Shown here: positions 1-5,700 of the stretch, in pieces | How positions within the stretch are numbered: the first letter of the stretch is position 1 | Layout: each line of letters starts with the position of its first letter | Assembly (NCBI GenBank): GCA_002366615.1 | Contig: DFBL01000016.1 | Coordinates: 1 to 5,792, forward strand | Origin: Candidatus Dojkabacteria bacterium UBA3081 | GTDB lineage: Bacteria > Patescibacteriota > Dojkabacteria > SC72 | DNA length: 5,792 nt | Direction of reading: 5' to 3' | Notes under the pieces: model-generated | Told to the model about the DNA's origin: nothing | The model's input: only the letters and a program-made list of their open reading frames with translations | The model's database searches: none | Program-made: the position numbers and the translations under genes

Positions 1-147
1 TTTCTTAATATGGCAGCCAACGTTGGGTTAATACCTCTTACTGGAATTCCATTACCCTTTCTAACCTACGGTGGTTCGAGTACAATAGTAAGTATGATTG
101 CTTTAGGCTTACTATTAAATATTAGTAAATACACAAAAGATGCTTAG
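1..147 (+). CDS. ftsW: FtsW/RodA-family (SEDS) lipid II polymerase, C-terminal 48 residues only
   Basis: The reading frame is open from base 1 and ends at TAG 145-147, so the 5' part lies outside the window. The residues carry the SEDS hallmark near the C-terminus: G-L-I-P-L-T-G-I-P-L-P-F followed by T-Y-G-G-S-S (residues 9-27 of the fragment). A last hydrophobic segment (about residues 28-41) and a short polar tail, S-K-Y-T-K-D-A, follow. SEDS proteins are multi-pass membrane glycosyltransferases that polymerise lipid II; FtsW works at the septum and RodA in elongation. The motif does not separate the two, and the FtsW call rests on the gene lying directly before murG, the usual dcw order. 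Its end overlaps the murG start by 8 bp, so translation of the two is probably coupled. Confidence 0.9.
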   Translation, partial: FLNMAANVGLIPLTGIPLPFLTYGGSSTIVSMIALGLLLNISKYTKDA

Positions 148-1318
148 ATCTGAAATAAAAATAGTTGTGACTGGAGGAGGTTCAGGAGGACACCTATCTG
201 TTGCAAAGGCCTTTATAAATTCCCTGATTGATGACTACAATATCCCTGCTGACAATATTACATATATTGGAAGTGACTTAGGTATGCAAGGAGAAAAGAA
301 AGGAGCTTCCTTGGAGAAGAAACAGATGAAGAAATTCCCAATAAAGAAGCATTACATAAAAGCAGGGAAATTACAAAGAAAAATTTCTTTAAAATCAATA
401 CCCTTACTCCTTAGAACTTTTTTAGGATTTAAGAATTCTCTTAAAATCCTTAAACAGTCAAAACCTGAATTTGTTCTTTCTACAGGGGGATATGTTTCTG
501 TTCCAGTGTGTATAAGTGCATGGTTTATGCATATCCCTATATATTTACATGAACAGACAGCAGCTGTTGGTCTATCAAACAAAATAGTTGGTAAGTTCGC
601 TAAAAAGATTTATGTTTCTTACAAGAAATCTCTCAAATACTTTCCTAAAGGGAAAAGTATACATGTCGGTAATGTTGTAAGAAAAGAGATTTTTGTTAAA
701 GATATAACTCCACAAACAGATAAAGAAATAGTTGCTTTAAGTGTTACTAATAAAAAGCTCCCCCTTATATACATCTCTGGTGGAGGACTTGGTTCACATG
801 AGATAAATAAAAAGGTATTAGACTCAGTTCATCAATTGTTAAAAAAGTATCGGATACTCCTCCAAACAGGAAGTAATCAGGTATATCAAGACTATGAGAC
901 AGCAATAAAGATAAGGGAAAGTCTTCCAGCTCATTTAAAAGAACGCTTTGTTGTAAAAAAATATATTAATGATAGTAGTATTGGATATATCCTTAACAAT
1001 ATGAATATCTTCATTGGTAGATCTGGGGCTAACACTGTCTATGAAATTGGATTACTTAAAAAATTTGCCCTCTTTATTCCAATCCCTTGGGTAACCCACA
1101 ACGAGCAGTATCTTAATGCAAAGATACTCTTTGATATTGGTACTGCAAATATTTTAGAACAAGACAATCTTAAAGAATCCAATCTTTTAGATGAAATAGA
1201 GAGATTAAAAAAACAGGTTGATTTAAGAAAAATAAATTACGTTAAATTAGAAAGAACCTTTCCTACAAACGCTCTGGTTCATATTTTAGAAGATATCTTT
1301 AAAAAATATCTTAAGTAG
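140..1318 (+). CDS. murG: MurG, UDP-GlcNAc:lipid I N-acetylglucosaminyltransferase
   Basis: This peripheral inner-membrane GT-B glycosyltransferase adds GlcNAc from UDP-GlcNAc to lipid I, giving lipid II. In the 392-residue product, the N-terminal domain has the glycine-rich loop T-G-G-G-S-G-G-H (11-18), G-G-Y-V-S (116-120) and the H-E-Q block (137-139) followed by G-L-S-N-K. The C-terminal nucleotide-binding domain has G-G-G-L-G (214-218), L-Q-T-G (241-244), G-R-S-G-A-N-T-V-Y-E (293-302) and H-N-E-Q-Y-L-N-A (320-327). It is somewhat longer than the E. coli enzyme (355 residues), partly from extra residues around 28-50. Deviations: the usual G-T-G-G-H-x-x-P has Val (21) in place of Pro, H-E-Q-N is H-E-Q-T, and the GGSxGA loop is G-G-G-L-G-S. 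The ATG is chosen because beta-strand 1 follows at once. It lies inside the ftsW end and has no clear Shine-Dalgarno site, so reinitiation after ftsW is likely. Confidence 0.96.
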   Translation: MLRSEIKIVVTGGGSGGHLSVAKAFINSLIDDYNIPADNITYIGSDLGMQGEKKGASLEKKQMKKFPIKKHYIKAGKLQRKISLKSIPLLLRTFLGFKNSLKILKQSKPEFVLSTGGYVSVPVCISAWFMHIPIYLHEQTAAVGLSNKIVGKFAKKIYVSYKKSLKYFPKGKSIHVGNVVRKEIFVKDITPQTDKEIVALSVTNKKLPLIYISGGGLGSHEINKKVLDSVHQLLKKYRILLQTGSNQVYQDYETAIKIRESLPAHLKERFVVKKYINDSSIGYILNNMNIFIGRSGANTVYEIGLLKKFALFIPIPWVTHNEQYLNAKILFDIGTANILEQDNLKESNLLDEIERLKKQVDLRKINYVKLERTFPTNALVHILEDIFKKYLK

Positions 1319-1340
1319 TTCTTACTCTTTCCTCTCATTC

Positions 1341-1351
1341 TGTTATATACT
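1341..1351 (+). promoter_or_regulatory. Putative extended -10 promoter for murB (near-leaderless)
   Basis: In the 40-bp gap after murG, TG-T-TATATA (1341-1349) matches an extended -10 (TGnTATAAT). The overlapping hexamer TATACT (1346-1351) also matches TATAAT at 5 of 6 positions. Either would start RNA within about three bases of the murB ATG at 1359. No good -35 is present, which extended -10 promoters tolerate. Bases 1319-1342 upstream are almost all pyrimidine on this strand. AT-rich DNA gives such matches by chance, so this is a prediction from sequence only. Confidence 0.45.
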
Positions 1352-1358
1352 CTAAACA

Positions 1359-2375
1359 ATGAAGATAGAGAGAAATGTATCCCTAAAAAAGCTCAATACC
1401 TTTAAAGTAGATGTACATGCAAACACCCTATGCACCCTGGAAGCAGACAAGGATTTCTCAATTGAGAAGTTAGATAAATATTTAAATAATTTTGTTGTTT
1501 TGGGTGGTGGCTCTAATATCCTTTTTAGTAAAGATTACGATGGAACCATCTTGTTAATCAAAAACAAAGGTATCGAAATTGCAAAAGAAGATGAAACATA
1601 TATTTGGATAGATGTAGCGAGTGGAGAGCAATGGGACTCCTTTGTAAATTGGAGTATAGATAGAAACCTCATTGGATTACACAACCTAGCGTTAATTCCT
1701 GGGACAGTAGGTGCTACCCCCATACAAAATGTGGGAGCATACGGTATTGAAGTAGGGGACTTAATAACAAAGGTAACCCTTTTAGATATTTCTACTAGAA
1801 AAGAACTTGTTTTAAAAAACAATGAGTGTGATTTCGGGTATAGGGATAGCATATTCAAAAGAGATTTAAAAAACAAGGTAATAGTAAAGCGTGTGTTATT
1901 TAAACTTGAAAAATTTAAAAATCATATTGATAAAAAGTATTTACAATACTCTGGTATTGTTGAAAAACTTAAGGGTAAGGAGATAACTCCAAAAAGTATT
2001 CAAAAAGCGGTAATAGATATCCGAAATGAAAAACTTCCAAGCATTCAAGAGTACGGCTCCTGTGGAAGTACTTTTAAAAATCCAGAGATATCTATAACTA
2101 AGTATGATAAAATTTCTAAAATATTTCCAAATCTGCCAAAGTATGATACAAACAGAAAGAATATTGTAAAAATACCTGCTGCATATATACTTGAACAACT
2201 AGGATGGAAAAATAAACGAGTAGGGGATGTAGGAACGTGGGTAAAGCACCCATTGATAGTTACAAATTATGGACAAGCTACACCTTCTGAAATATTAAAC
2301 TTTTTAAAAGAGATACAGAGAAGTTTTGAAGAGAGTACTGGAGTATCTTTAGAGTGTGAAATTAACATTATTTAA
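1359..2375 (+). CDS. murB: MurB, UDP-N-acetylenolpyruvoylglucosamine reductase (type I)
   Basis: This cytoplasmic FAD enzyme uses NADPH to reduce the enolpyruvyl product of MurA to UDP-MurNAc. The 338-residue length is close to E. coli MurB (342). The FAD-binding part shows N-T-F-K (13-16), V-L-G-G-G-S-N-I-L-F (47-56) and L-A-L-I-P-G-T-V-G-A-T-P-I-Q-N-V-G-A-Y-G (110-129). Catalytic candidates by alignment are Arg162 in F-G-Y-R-D-S (E. coli Arg159), Ser237 in G-S-T-F-K-N-P (Ser229, the proton donor) and Glu334 near the C-terminus (Glu325). Tyr197 in L-Q-Y-S-G-I matches the Tyr190 loop that marks type I enzymes. The protein stops four residues after Glu334, earlier than E. coli. The ATG start gives M-K-I-E-x-N-V-S-L, typical of MurB. 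There is no Shine-Dalgarno site; a -10-like element sits just upstream. murA, the preceding step of the pathway, follows 8 bp downstream. Confidence 0.96.
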   Translation: MKIERNVSLKKLNTFKVDVHANTLCTLEADKDFSIEKLDKYLNNFVVLGGGSNILFSKDYDGTILLIKNKGIEIAKEDETYIWIDVASGEQWDSFVNWSIDRNLIGLHNLALIPGTVGATPIQNVGAYGIEVGDLITKVTLLDISTRKELVLKNNECDFGYRDSIFKRDLKNKVIVKRVLFKLEKFKNHIDKKYLQYSGIVEKLKGKEITPKSIQKAVIDIRNEKLPSIQEYGSCGSTFKNPEISITKYDKISKIFPNLPKYDTNRKNIVKIPAAYILEQLGWKNKRVGDVGTWVKHPLIVTNYGQATPSEILNFLKEIQRSFEESTGVSLECEINII

Positions 2376-2383
2376 TTACTAAT

Positions 2384-3676
2384 ATGTCAAATTTAATAGT
2401 TAAAGGGGGAAATAAGTTAAGTGGAGAATTAACTCCTGCTGGAAACAAAAATTCCGCACTCCCTATCCTTTGTGCAACATTACTTACTAATGAACCTATT
2501 GTTTTACACAATTTCCCGGAGTTAACAGATGTTAAACAGTTGATTGAATTGATGGATAGTCTTGGCTCTAAGATAGAGTGGGATAAAGAAAAACAGAGTG
2601 TAAGAATTGATAACTCAAAATTTTGTGATTCATTTGGGCAACAGGGTTTCCCACTAGGAATGAGAGGGGCAGTATTACTCCTCTCTCCATTACTTCATAG
2701 ACATAGAGTACTAGAAGTAAAAGAGAAGATTGGTGGCTGTTCATTAGGGATTAGAGAACTAGATCCACATCTAGAGGTCTTAGAACATTTAGGAGCAAAG
2801 ATTAGTTCAAACAGTCTTCTTAGGATAGAAGCGAAAGAGGGTCTGAAAGGAGCCTCCCTATGGCAAGACTACATGTCAGTAACCACAACCGAAAATTTCA
2901 CAATGGCTGCATCTTTAGCTAAGGGTAAATCTGTAATGGTAAACGCTGCATCAGAACCTCATGTGCAAGATCTGTGTAATTTTTTGATAAAGATGGGTGC
3001 TAATATTGATGGAGTTGGCTCATCAACTTTAGTCGTGCAAGGAGTTGAGAGTTTACATGGAACAGAATTTACAATCTCCTCTGACCATCATGAGATAACA
3101 ACATTACTTGCATTAGGTGCTATGACAGGAGGAGAGGTTAGAGTTAAGAATGCAATTCCCCAATATTTTGATCTTATCAACAAAACATTTACTAAGTTTG
3201 GAGTTAATATTAAATATGATGGAGATACTGCATATTCAGTAAGCAATAAACCCTTAAAGGTTCTCAAACCTTTTACACAAAATCTTTTACAAAAGGTAGA
3301 GGCTGCACCATGGCCATACTTTCCTGCAGACTTACTCCCCCTTATGATGGCTTTAGCTGTTAAAGCAGAAGGGAACAGTATGTTTTGGAACAAACTTTAT
3401 GAGGGAGGCTTTTTCTGGATACCTGAAATGATTAAGTTTGGAGCCCATATAGTTATGTGTGATCCCCATAGAGTTATTGTATTTGGAGGTAAAGAATTAA
3501 AACCCGCTACTGTTTGTTCCCCAAATATCATCAGAGCTACAGTTGCATTAATGATGATAGCATTAACCATAGAGGGTGAGAGTGTAATAGAGAACGCAGA
3601 TTCTATTAAAAGAGCTCATCCTAACTTTGTAGAGAATTTACAAATGTTGGGTGCTGATATTGAATGGAAAGACTAA
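2384..3676 (+). CDS. murA: MurA, UDP-GlcNAc 1-carboxyvinyltransferase (divergent subfamily)
   Basis: This cytoplasmic EPSP-synthase-fold enzyme transfers enolpyruvate from PEP to UDP-GlcNAc, the first committed step of peptidoglycan synthesis. The product has 430 residues, near the usual 420. Visible sites: Lys22-Asn23 in G-N-K-N-S-A-L-P; Arg94; the loop I-G-G-C-S-L-G-I-R with Cys119 (E. coli Cys115, the fosfomycin target) and Arg124; S-V-T-T-T-E-N (165-171); E-P-H-V-Q-D-L (191-197); and P-W-P-Y-F-P-A-D-L-L-P (309-319) with Asp316 (E. coli Asp305). The C-terminal part has C-D-P-H-R-V (359-364) and ends L-G-A-D-I-E-W-K-D, as in the MurA form I recall from Bacteroidetes and CPR. Odd points: Gly342 lies where the family has Arg (E. 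coli Arg331), and the usual R-G-Y-E near the end reads R-A-H-P (410-413). No Shine-Dalgarno site precedes the ATG; TTTAAT at 2371-2376 is a weak -10 candidate. The stop overlaps that of murF on the other strand. Confidence 0.94.
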   Translation: MSNLIVKGGNKLSGELTPAGNKNSALPILCATLLTNEPIVLHNFPELTDVKQLIELMDSLGSKIEWDKEKQSVRIDNSKFCDSFGQQGFPLGMRGAVLLLSPLLHRHRVLEVKEKIGGCSLGIRELDPHLEVLEHLGAKISSNSLLRIEAKEGLKGASLWQDYMSVTTTENFTMAASLAKGKSVMVNAASEPHVQDLCNFLIKMGANIDGVGSSTLVVQGVESLHGTEFTISSDHHEITTLLALGAMTGGEVRVKNAIPQYFDLINKTFTKFGVNIKYDGDTAYSVSNKPLKVLKPFTQNLLQKVEAAPWPYFPADLLPLMMALAVKAEGNSMFWNKLYEGGFFWIPEMIKFGAHIVMCDPHRVIVFGGKELKPATVCSPNIIRATVALMMIALTIEGESVIENADSIKRAHPNFVENLQMLGADIEWKD

Positions 3677-5025
3677 AACATTTCAAAAAGCTTTGATAAC
3701 TCAATACTATTACTTGCTTTAAAAAGAATAACTGATTTTGGTTTTCTTTCTATATCCTCCTTTAACTCGGAATATACACTTTCTAGAGACTCTTTTTGTT
3801 CACCAATATTGAAATCCTTAAAGTATTCTCCCAGATAATATACCTTATCAACCTTCATTTTCTTTACTTTCTCTCCTGCTTTCTTGTGTTCATCTGAGGA
3901 TACTTTCCCAAGCTCTTTCATATCCCCCAGAACAAGTATTTTATATATTTCTGTTATTCCCCATATTTCCTCAAATGTATCTAAAGACATTTTCATAGAT
4001 ATTGGATTCGCATTGTATGCATCATTTATCAAGATTGTTCCCCCCTTAATTTCTTTAATATCAAATCTTCCTTTAAATCCTTGATACTGTTTTAAAGAGG
4101 AAACCGAATCTTCAATGCTAAAATCTAGTTGATTGCATATAGCAAGAGCACATGTCGCGTTGTATGCATAACCTTTTCCGAAGAGATTTAAGTTGACTGT
4201 ATACTCTTTATCCCTATTTTTAATCTTAAATGAAGTTCCGGATTTACTAAGCATTGTATCTTTAATTTCAAACATTGCCTTTTTCTGGTTTCCAAACCAT
4301 ATGATATTGTTCCCTTCTGACGAGATTCTAGCCAATCTTTCATCGTCGATATTTATTACAACTTTTCGATTATGAGATAAGAGATAATCTGTTAACGCCC
4401 TTTTTTCTAAAAACACATTCTCAATACCTCCTAATTGCATGCTATGGACATGACCAACATTCAATACTCCTCCGATATCAGGATCAAATGCTTCACATTG
4501 TGTTTTAATTTCACCTTTTCTATCCATACCAAACTCCATAATAATATATTTATGGCTATCATACTTCATTAGAATCTCTGCATTCCCCCACAAAGTATTG
4601 ATATTTGAGTTAGATTTAAGAACCTTTCCCTTTGAGGAAAGAATTTGAGAAATCATCTCACGAGTTGTAGTTTTACCAGTACTCCCTGTAATTGAAATGA
4701 GAGGAACATTTACCTTTCTTCGAATCAATTTCGCAATATCCTTGAGACCTATATAAATATCATCTACAAGAATTAGTGGTTCATCCTTTATTGAATTGTG
4801 AATATTCTTATTTTTTTGAAAAATAGAAACAACAGACCCACTTGTAAAAGCATCTTTTACAAAATCATGTCCATCGAATTTTTCTCCAATTATGGGTACA
4901 AAAAGAGAGTTGGGGACTTTGACTCTAGAATCATGATTAATATTTTCAAAAAATATTTCTGGATTGTAATTGAGTATTTCAAGGTCTGGATAATTTTCTC
5001 TGATTTCTTTTAAATATATTCTCAT
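3673..5025 (-). CDS. murF: MurF, UDP-MurNAc-tripeptide:D-alanyl-D-alanine ligase
   Basis: This cytoplasmic ATP-dependent Mur ligase joins D-Ala-D-Ala to UDP-MurNAc-tripeptide. Three domains are visible in the 450-residue product. The N-terminal substrate domain (about 1-105) has H-D-S-R, L-F-V-P-I-I-G-E-K-F-D-G-H-D-F. The central ATPase domain has the P-loop T-G-S-T-G-K-T-T (113-120), M-E-F-G-M (163-167), N-V-G-H-V-H (189-194) and Lys208, aligned with the carbamylated lysine of Mur ligases. The C-terminal domain has G-R-F-D, N-D-A-Y-N-A-N-P (334-341), V-L-G-D-M-K-E-L-G (365-373) and K-A-S-N (436-439; usually K-G-S-R). The start is ATG at 5023-5025 because M-R-I-Y-L-K-E-I matches MurF N-termini. 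A GTG 66 bases further upstream would add 22 hydrophobic residues and is judged noncoding. The gene is divergent from mraZ and convergent with murA, so it needs its own promoter. No Shine-Dalgarno site is visible. Confidence 0.94.
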   Translation of the reverse strand: MRIYLKEIRENYPDLEILNYNPEIFFENINHDSRVKVPNSLFVPIIGEKFDGHDFVKDAFTSGSVVSIFQKNKNIHNSIKDEPLILVDDIYIGLKDIAKLIRRKVNVPLISITGSTGKTTTREMISQILSSKGKVLKSNSNINTLWGNAEILMKYDSHKYIIMEFGMDRKGEIKTQCEAFDPDIGGVLNVGHVHSMQLGGIENVFLEKRALTDYLLSHNRKVVINIDDERLARISSEGNNIIWFGNQKKAMFEIKDTMLSKSGTSFKIKNRDKEYTVNLNLFGKGYAYNATCALAICNQLDFSIEDSVSSLKQYQGFKGRFDIKEIKGGTILINDAYNANPISMKMSLDTFEEIWGITEIYKILVLGDMKELGKVSSDEHKKAGEKVKKMKVDKVYYLGEYFKDFNIGEQKESLESVYSELKEDIERKPKSVILFKASNSIELSKLFEMF

Positions 5026-5196
5026 AACAATATAGTTTACTACAAAAATAGGGAGAAATATTATTTTGATGCTAATAGTATACAAATACACCCCTCATAA
5101 ATTCTCACCCGGTTATTATATGTTTAAGTATTAACCCTAATATGAATCCAAAACAAAGCATAATCTTCATAATAGATATCTTGTAGTATTATACTC
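5026..5196. other. Divergent intergenic control region between murF and mraZ (murF-proximal part)
   Basis: This AT-rich stretch belongs to the only sizeable gap in the window and must contain the murF promoter on the - strand. Candidates are TAAACT (bases 5039-5034 read on the - strand, 8 nt before the murF ATG, 4 of 6 matches), TATATT (5034-5029, probably too close to the ATG) and a perfect TATAAT (5193-5188) within the 11-bp palindrome AGTATTATACT at 5185-5195. The last would give a murF leader of about 155 nt. An 8-bp palindrome, AGATATCT, lies at 5174-5181. No terminator hairpin or known riboswitch was recognised. A possible 21-codon hydrophobic reading frame on the - strand (5170-5105) is described in the findings. 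Confidence 0.6.
5029..5039 (-). promoter_or_regulatory. Possible murF -10 element(s) next to the ATG
   Basis: Read on the - strand, TAAACT (5039-5034) is followed by an overlapping TATATT (5034-5029). From TAAACT, RNA would begin about two bases before the murF ATG, a nearly leaderless message. TATATT is the better match but sits only 3 nt from the ATG, which is too short for a start at or before it. No convincing -35 or TG extension is seen, so support is weak. Confidence 0.25.
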
Positions 5197-5226
5197 TTGA
5201 CCTTTTCAATCAATTGGTGGTACATT
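5197..5226 (+). promoter_or_regulatory. Putative distal promoter P1 of mraZ
   Basis: TTGACC (5197-5202, 5 of 6 matches to TTGACA) and TACATT (5221-5226, 4 of 6 matches to TATAAT) are 18 bp apart, and TGG just before TACATT supplies a TGn extension. Predicted RNA start is about 5233, giving a leader of roughly 30 nt that includes the last two GTGG boxes. The -10 lies between boxes 1 and 2 of the operator array, so MraZ bound there would compete with RNA polymerase. Confidence 0.4.
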
Positions 5227-5251
5227 AGTGGCAAGAAGTGGTAAAAAGTGG
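5214..5251 (+). repeat. Four direct GTGG boxes: predicted MraZ operator
   Basis: GTGG occurs at 5217-5220, 5228-5231, 5238-5241 and 5248-5251, with steps of 11, 10 and 10 bp, all in the same orientation. The bases before each core are TTG, TTA, GAA and AAA. The last three boxes share A-GTGG followed by C/T-A. About one helical turn between boxes puts them on one face of the DNA. Direct repeats of this kind upstream of mraZ are the known binding sites of MraZ: TGGGN boxes in E. coli, where it represses, and AAAGTG-type boxes in Mycoplasma, where it activates. Boxes 3 and 4 here (GAAGTGG, AAAGTGG) resemble the Mycoplasma type. The array ends 12 bp before the mraZ ATG and abuts a -10 element. 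Confidence 0.85.
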
Positions 5252-5257
5252 TATATT
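5249..5257 (+). promoter_or_regulatory. Putative proximal promoter P2 of mraZ (leaderless)
   Basis: TGG-TATATT is an extended -10 (TGnTATAAT, 5 of 6 hexamer matches at 5252-5257). Six bases separate it from the ATG at 5264, so the expected RNA start is the A of the ATG itself. The fourth GTGG box supplies the TG extension, and the other boxes occupy the -35 region, which has no good -35 hexamer. That geometry suits activation by MraZ, as in Mycoplasma, though occlusion of the -10 is equally possible. Confidence 0.5.
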
Positions 5258-5263
5258 TTACTC

Positions 5264-5698
5264 ATGATAATCGGAGAGTACCACAGTAAAATTGGAGACA
5301 AAAAAAGAGTATCACTTCCAAAAAAGTTTAGAGATGAATTAGGAGAGGAAATAATATTAACAAGAGGATATGAAGACTCTTTAATCCTTGTTAATAAGGG
5401 AATGTGGGAACAAATAGCTAAGGATGTAATAGATGGCTCTTTTATAAATAAAAATATTCGTGATACAAGTAGATTCTTAATAGGTAGTGCTACACAAATA
5501 AGTATTGACAAATTAGGTAGATTTCTAATACCTGAGGCCCTGTTTAATCATGCCAATCTTAATAAAGATATCGTCTTTATCGGCTTAGTAAACTGGATAG
5601 AGGTATGGGATAAAGAGAAATGGCAAGAGAGAGTAGAGTACCTTAAAACACATGGAGATGAGATAGCACAAGAAATAAATAAGATGGGAGAGAAATAG
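5264..5698 (+). CDS. mraZ: MraZ, transcriptional regulator of the dcw cluster
   Basis: MraZ is a small DNA-binding protein with two SpoVT/AbrB-like halves that form a ring-shaped oligomer and bind repeats upstream of its own gene. The 144-residue product is close to B. subtilis MraZ (143). It begins M-I-I-G-E-Y, matching the usual M-F-x-G-E-Y. The first half carries D-K-K-R-V-S-L-P-K-K-F-R (12-23), where the usual D-x-K-G-R has Lys14 in place of Gly. The second half keeps D-K-L-G-R-F-L-I-P (82-90). W-D-K-E-K-W-Q (115-121) and a charged helical C-terminus follow. The ATG at 5264 is chosen over a GTG at 5228: the extra 12 codons would simply translate the GTGG operator boxes. The four boxes upstream imply autoregulation. 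rsmH follows after 2 bp, the usual order. Confidence 0.95.
   Translation: MIIGEYHSKIGDKKRVSLPKKFRDELGEEIILTRGYEDSLILVNKGMWEQIAKDVIDGSFINKNIRDTSRFLIGSATQISIDKLGRFLIPEALFNHANLNKDIVFIGLVNWIEVWDKEKWQERVEYLKTHGDEIAQEINKMGEK
5686..5690 (+). promoter_or_regulatory. Shine-Dalgarno site of rsmH
   Basis: GGGAG lies inside the end of mraZ, 10 nt before the rsmH ATG at 5701. It is the only clear Shine-Dalgarno site at a gene start in this window. AGGA at 5697-5700 is too close to the ATG to serve. Confidence 0.6.
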
Positions 5699-5700
5699 GA

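Noticed and set aside
174..190. Strong Shine-Dalgarno-like GGAGGAGG near the murG start
   Set aside because: It encodes the G-G-G-S-G-G loop in frame, and no start codon follows at a suitable distance.
1535..1876. Long open frames on the strand opposite murB, murA, murG and murF
   Set aside because: They lie wholly within well-conserved enzymes, have no recognisable family and show no start signals; they are shadows of the real genes.
3660..3690. Bidirectional terminator between murA and murF
   Set aside because: The stops overlap and no inverted repeat with a T-run is visible around them.
5026..5091. Upstream GTG start giving MurF a 22-residue hydrophobic N-terminus
   Set aside because: MurF is cytoplasmic and its family N-terminus matches the ATG at 5025. 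No Shine-Dalgarno site lies at a usable distance from the GTG.
5089..5110. Two GGGTG-like motifs on the - strand as possible MraZ boxes for murF
   Set aside because: They are 17 bp apart rather than about 10, only two in number, and do not match the GTGG core of the clear array.
5228..5263. Upstream GTG start that would add 12 residues to MraZ
   Set aside because: Those codons are the GTGG operator boxes themselves, and MraZ proteins begin at the M-x-x-G-E-Y found at 5264.
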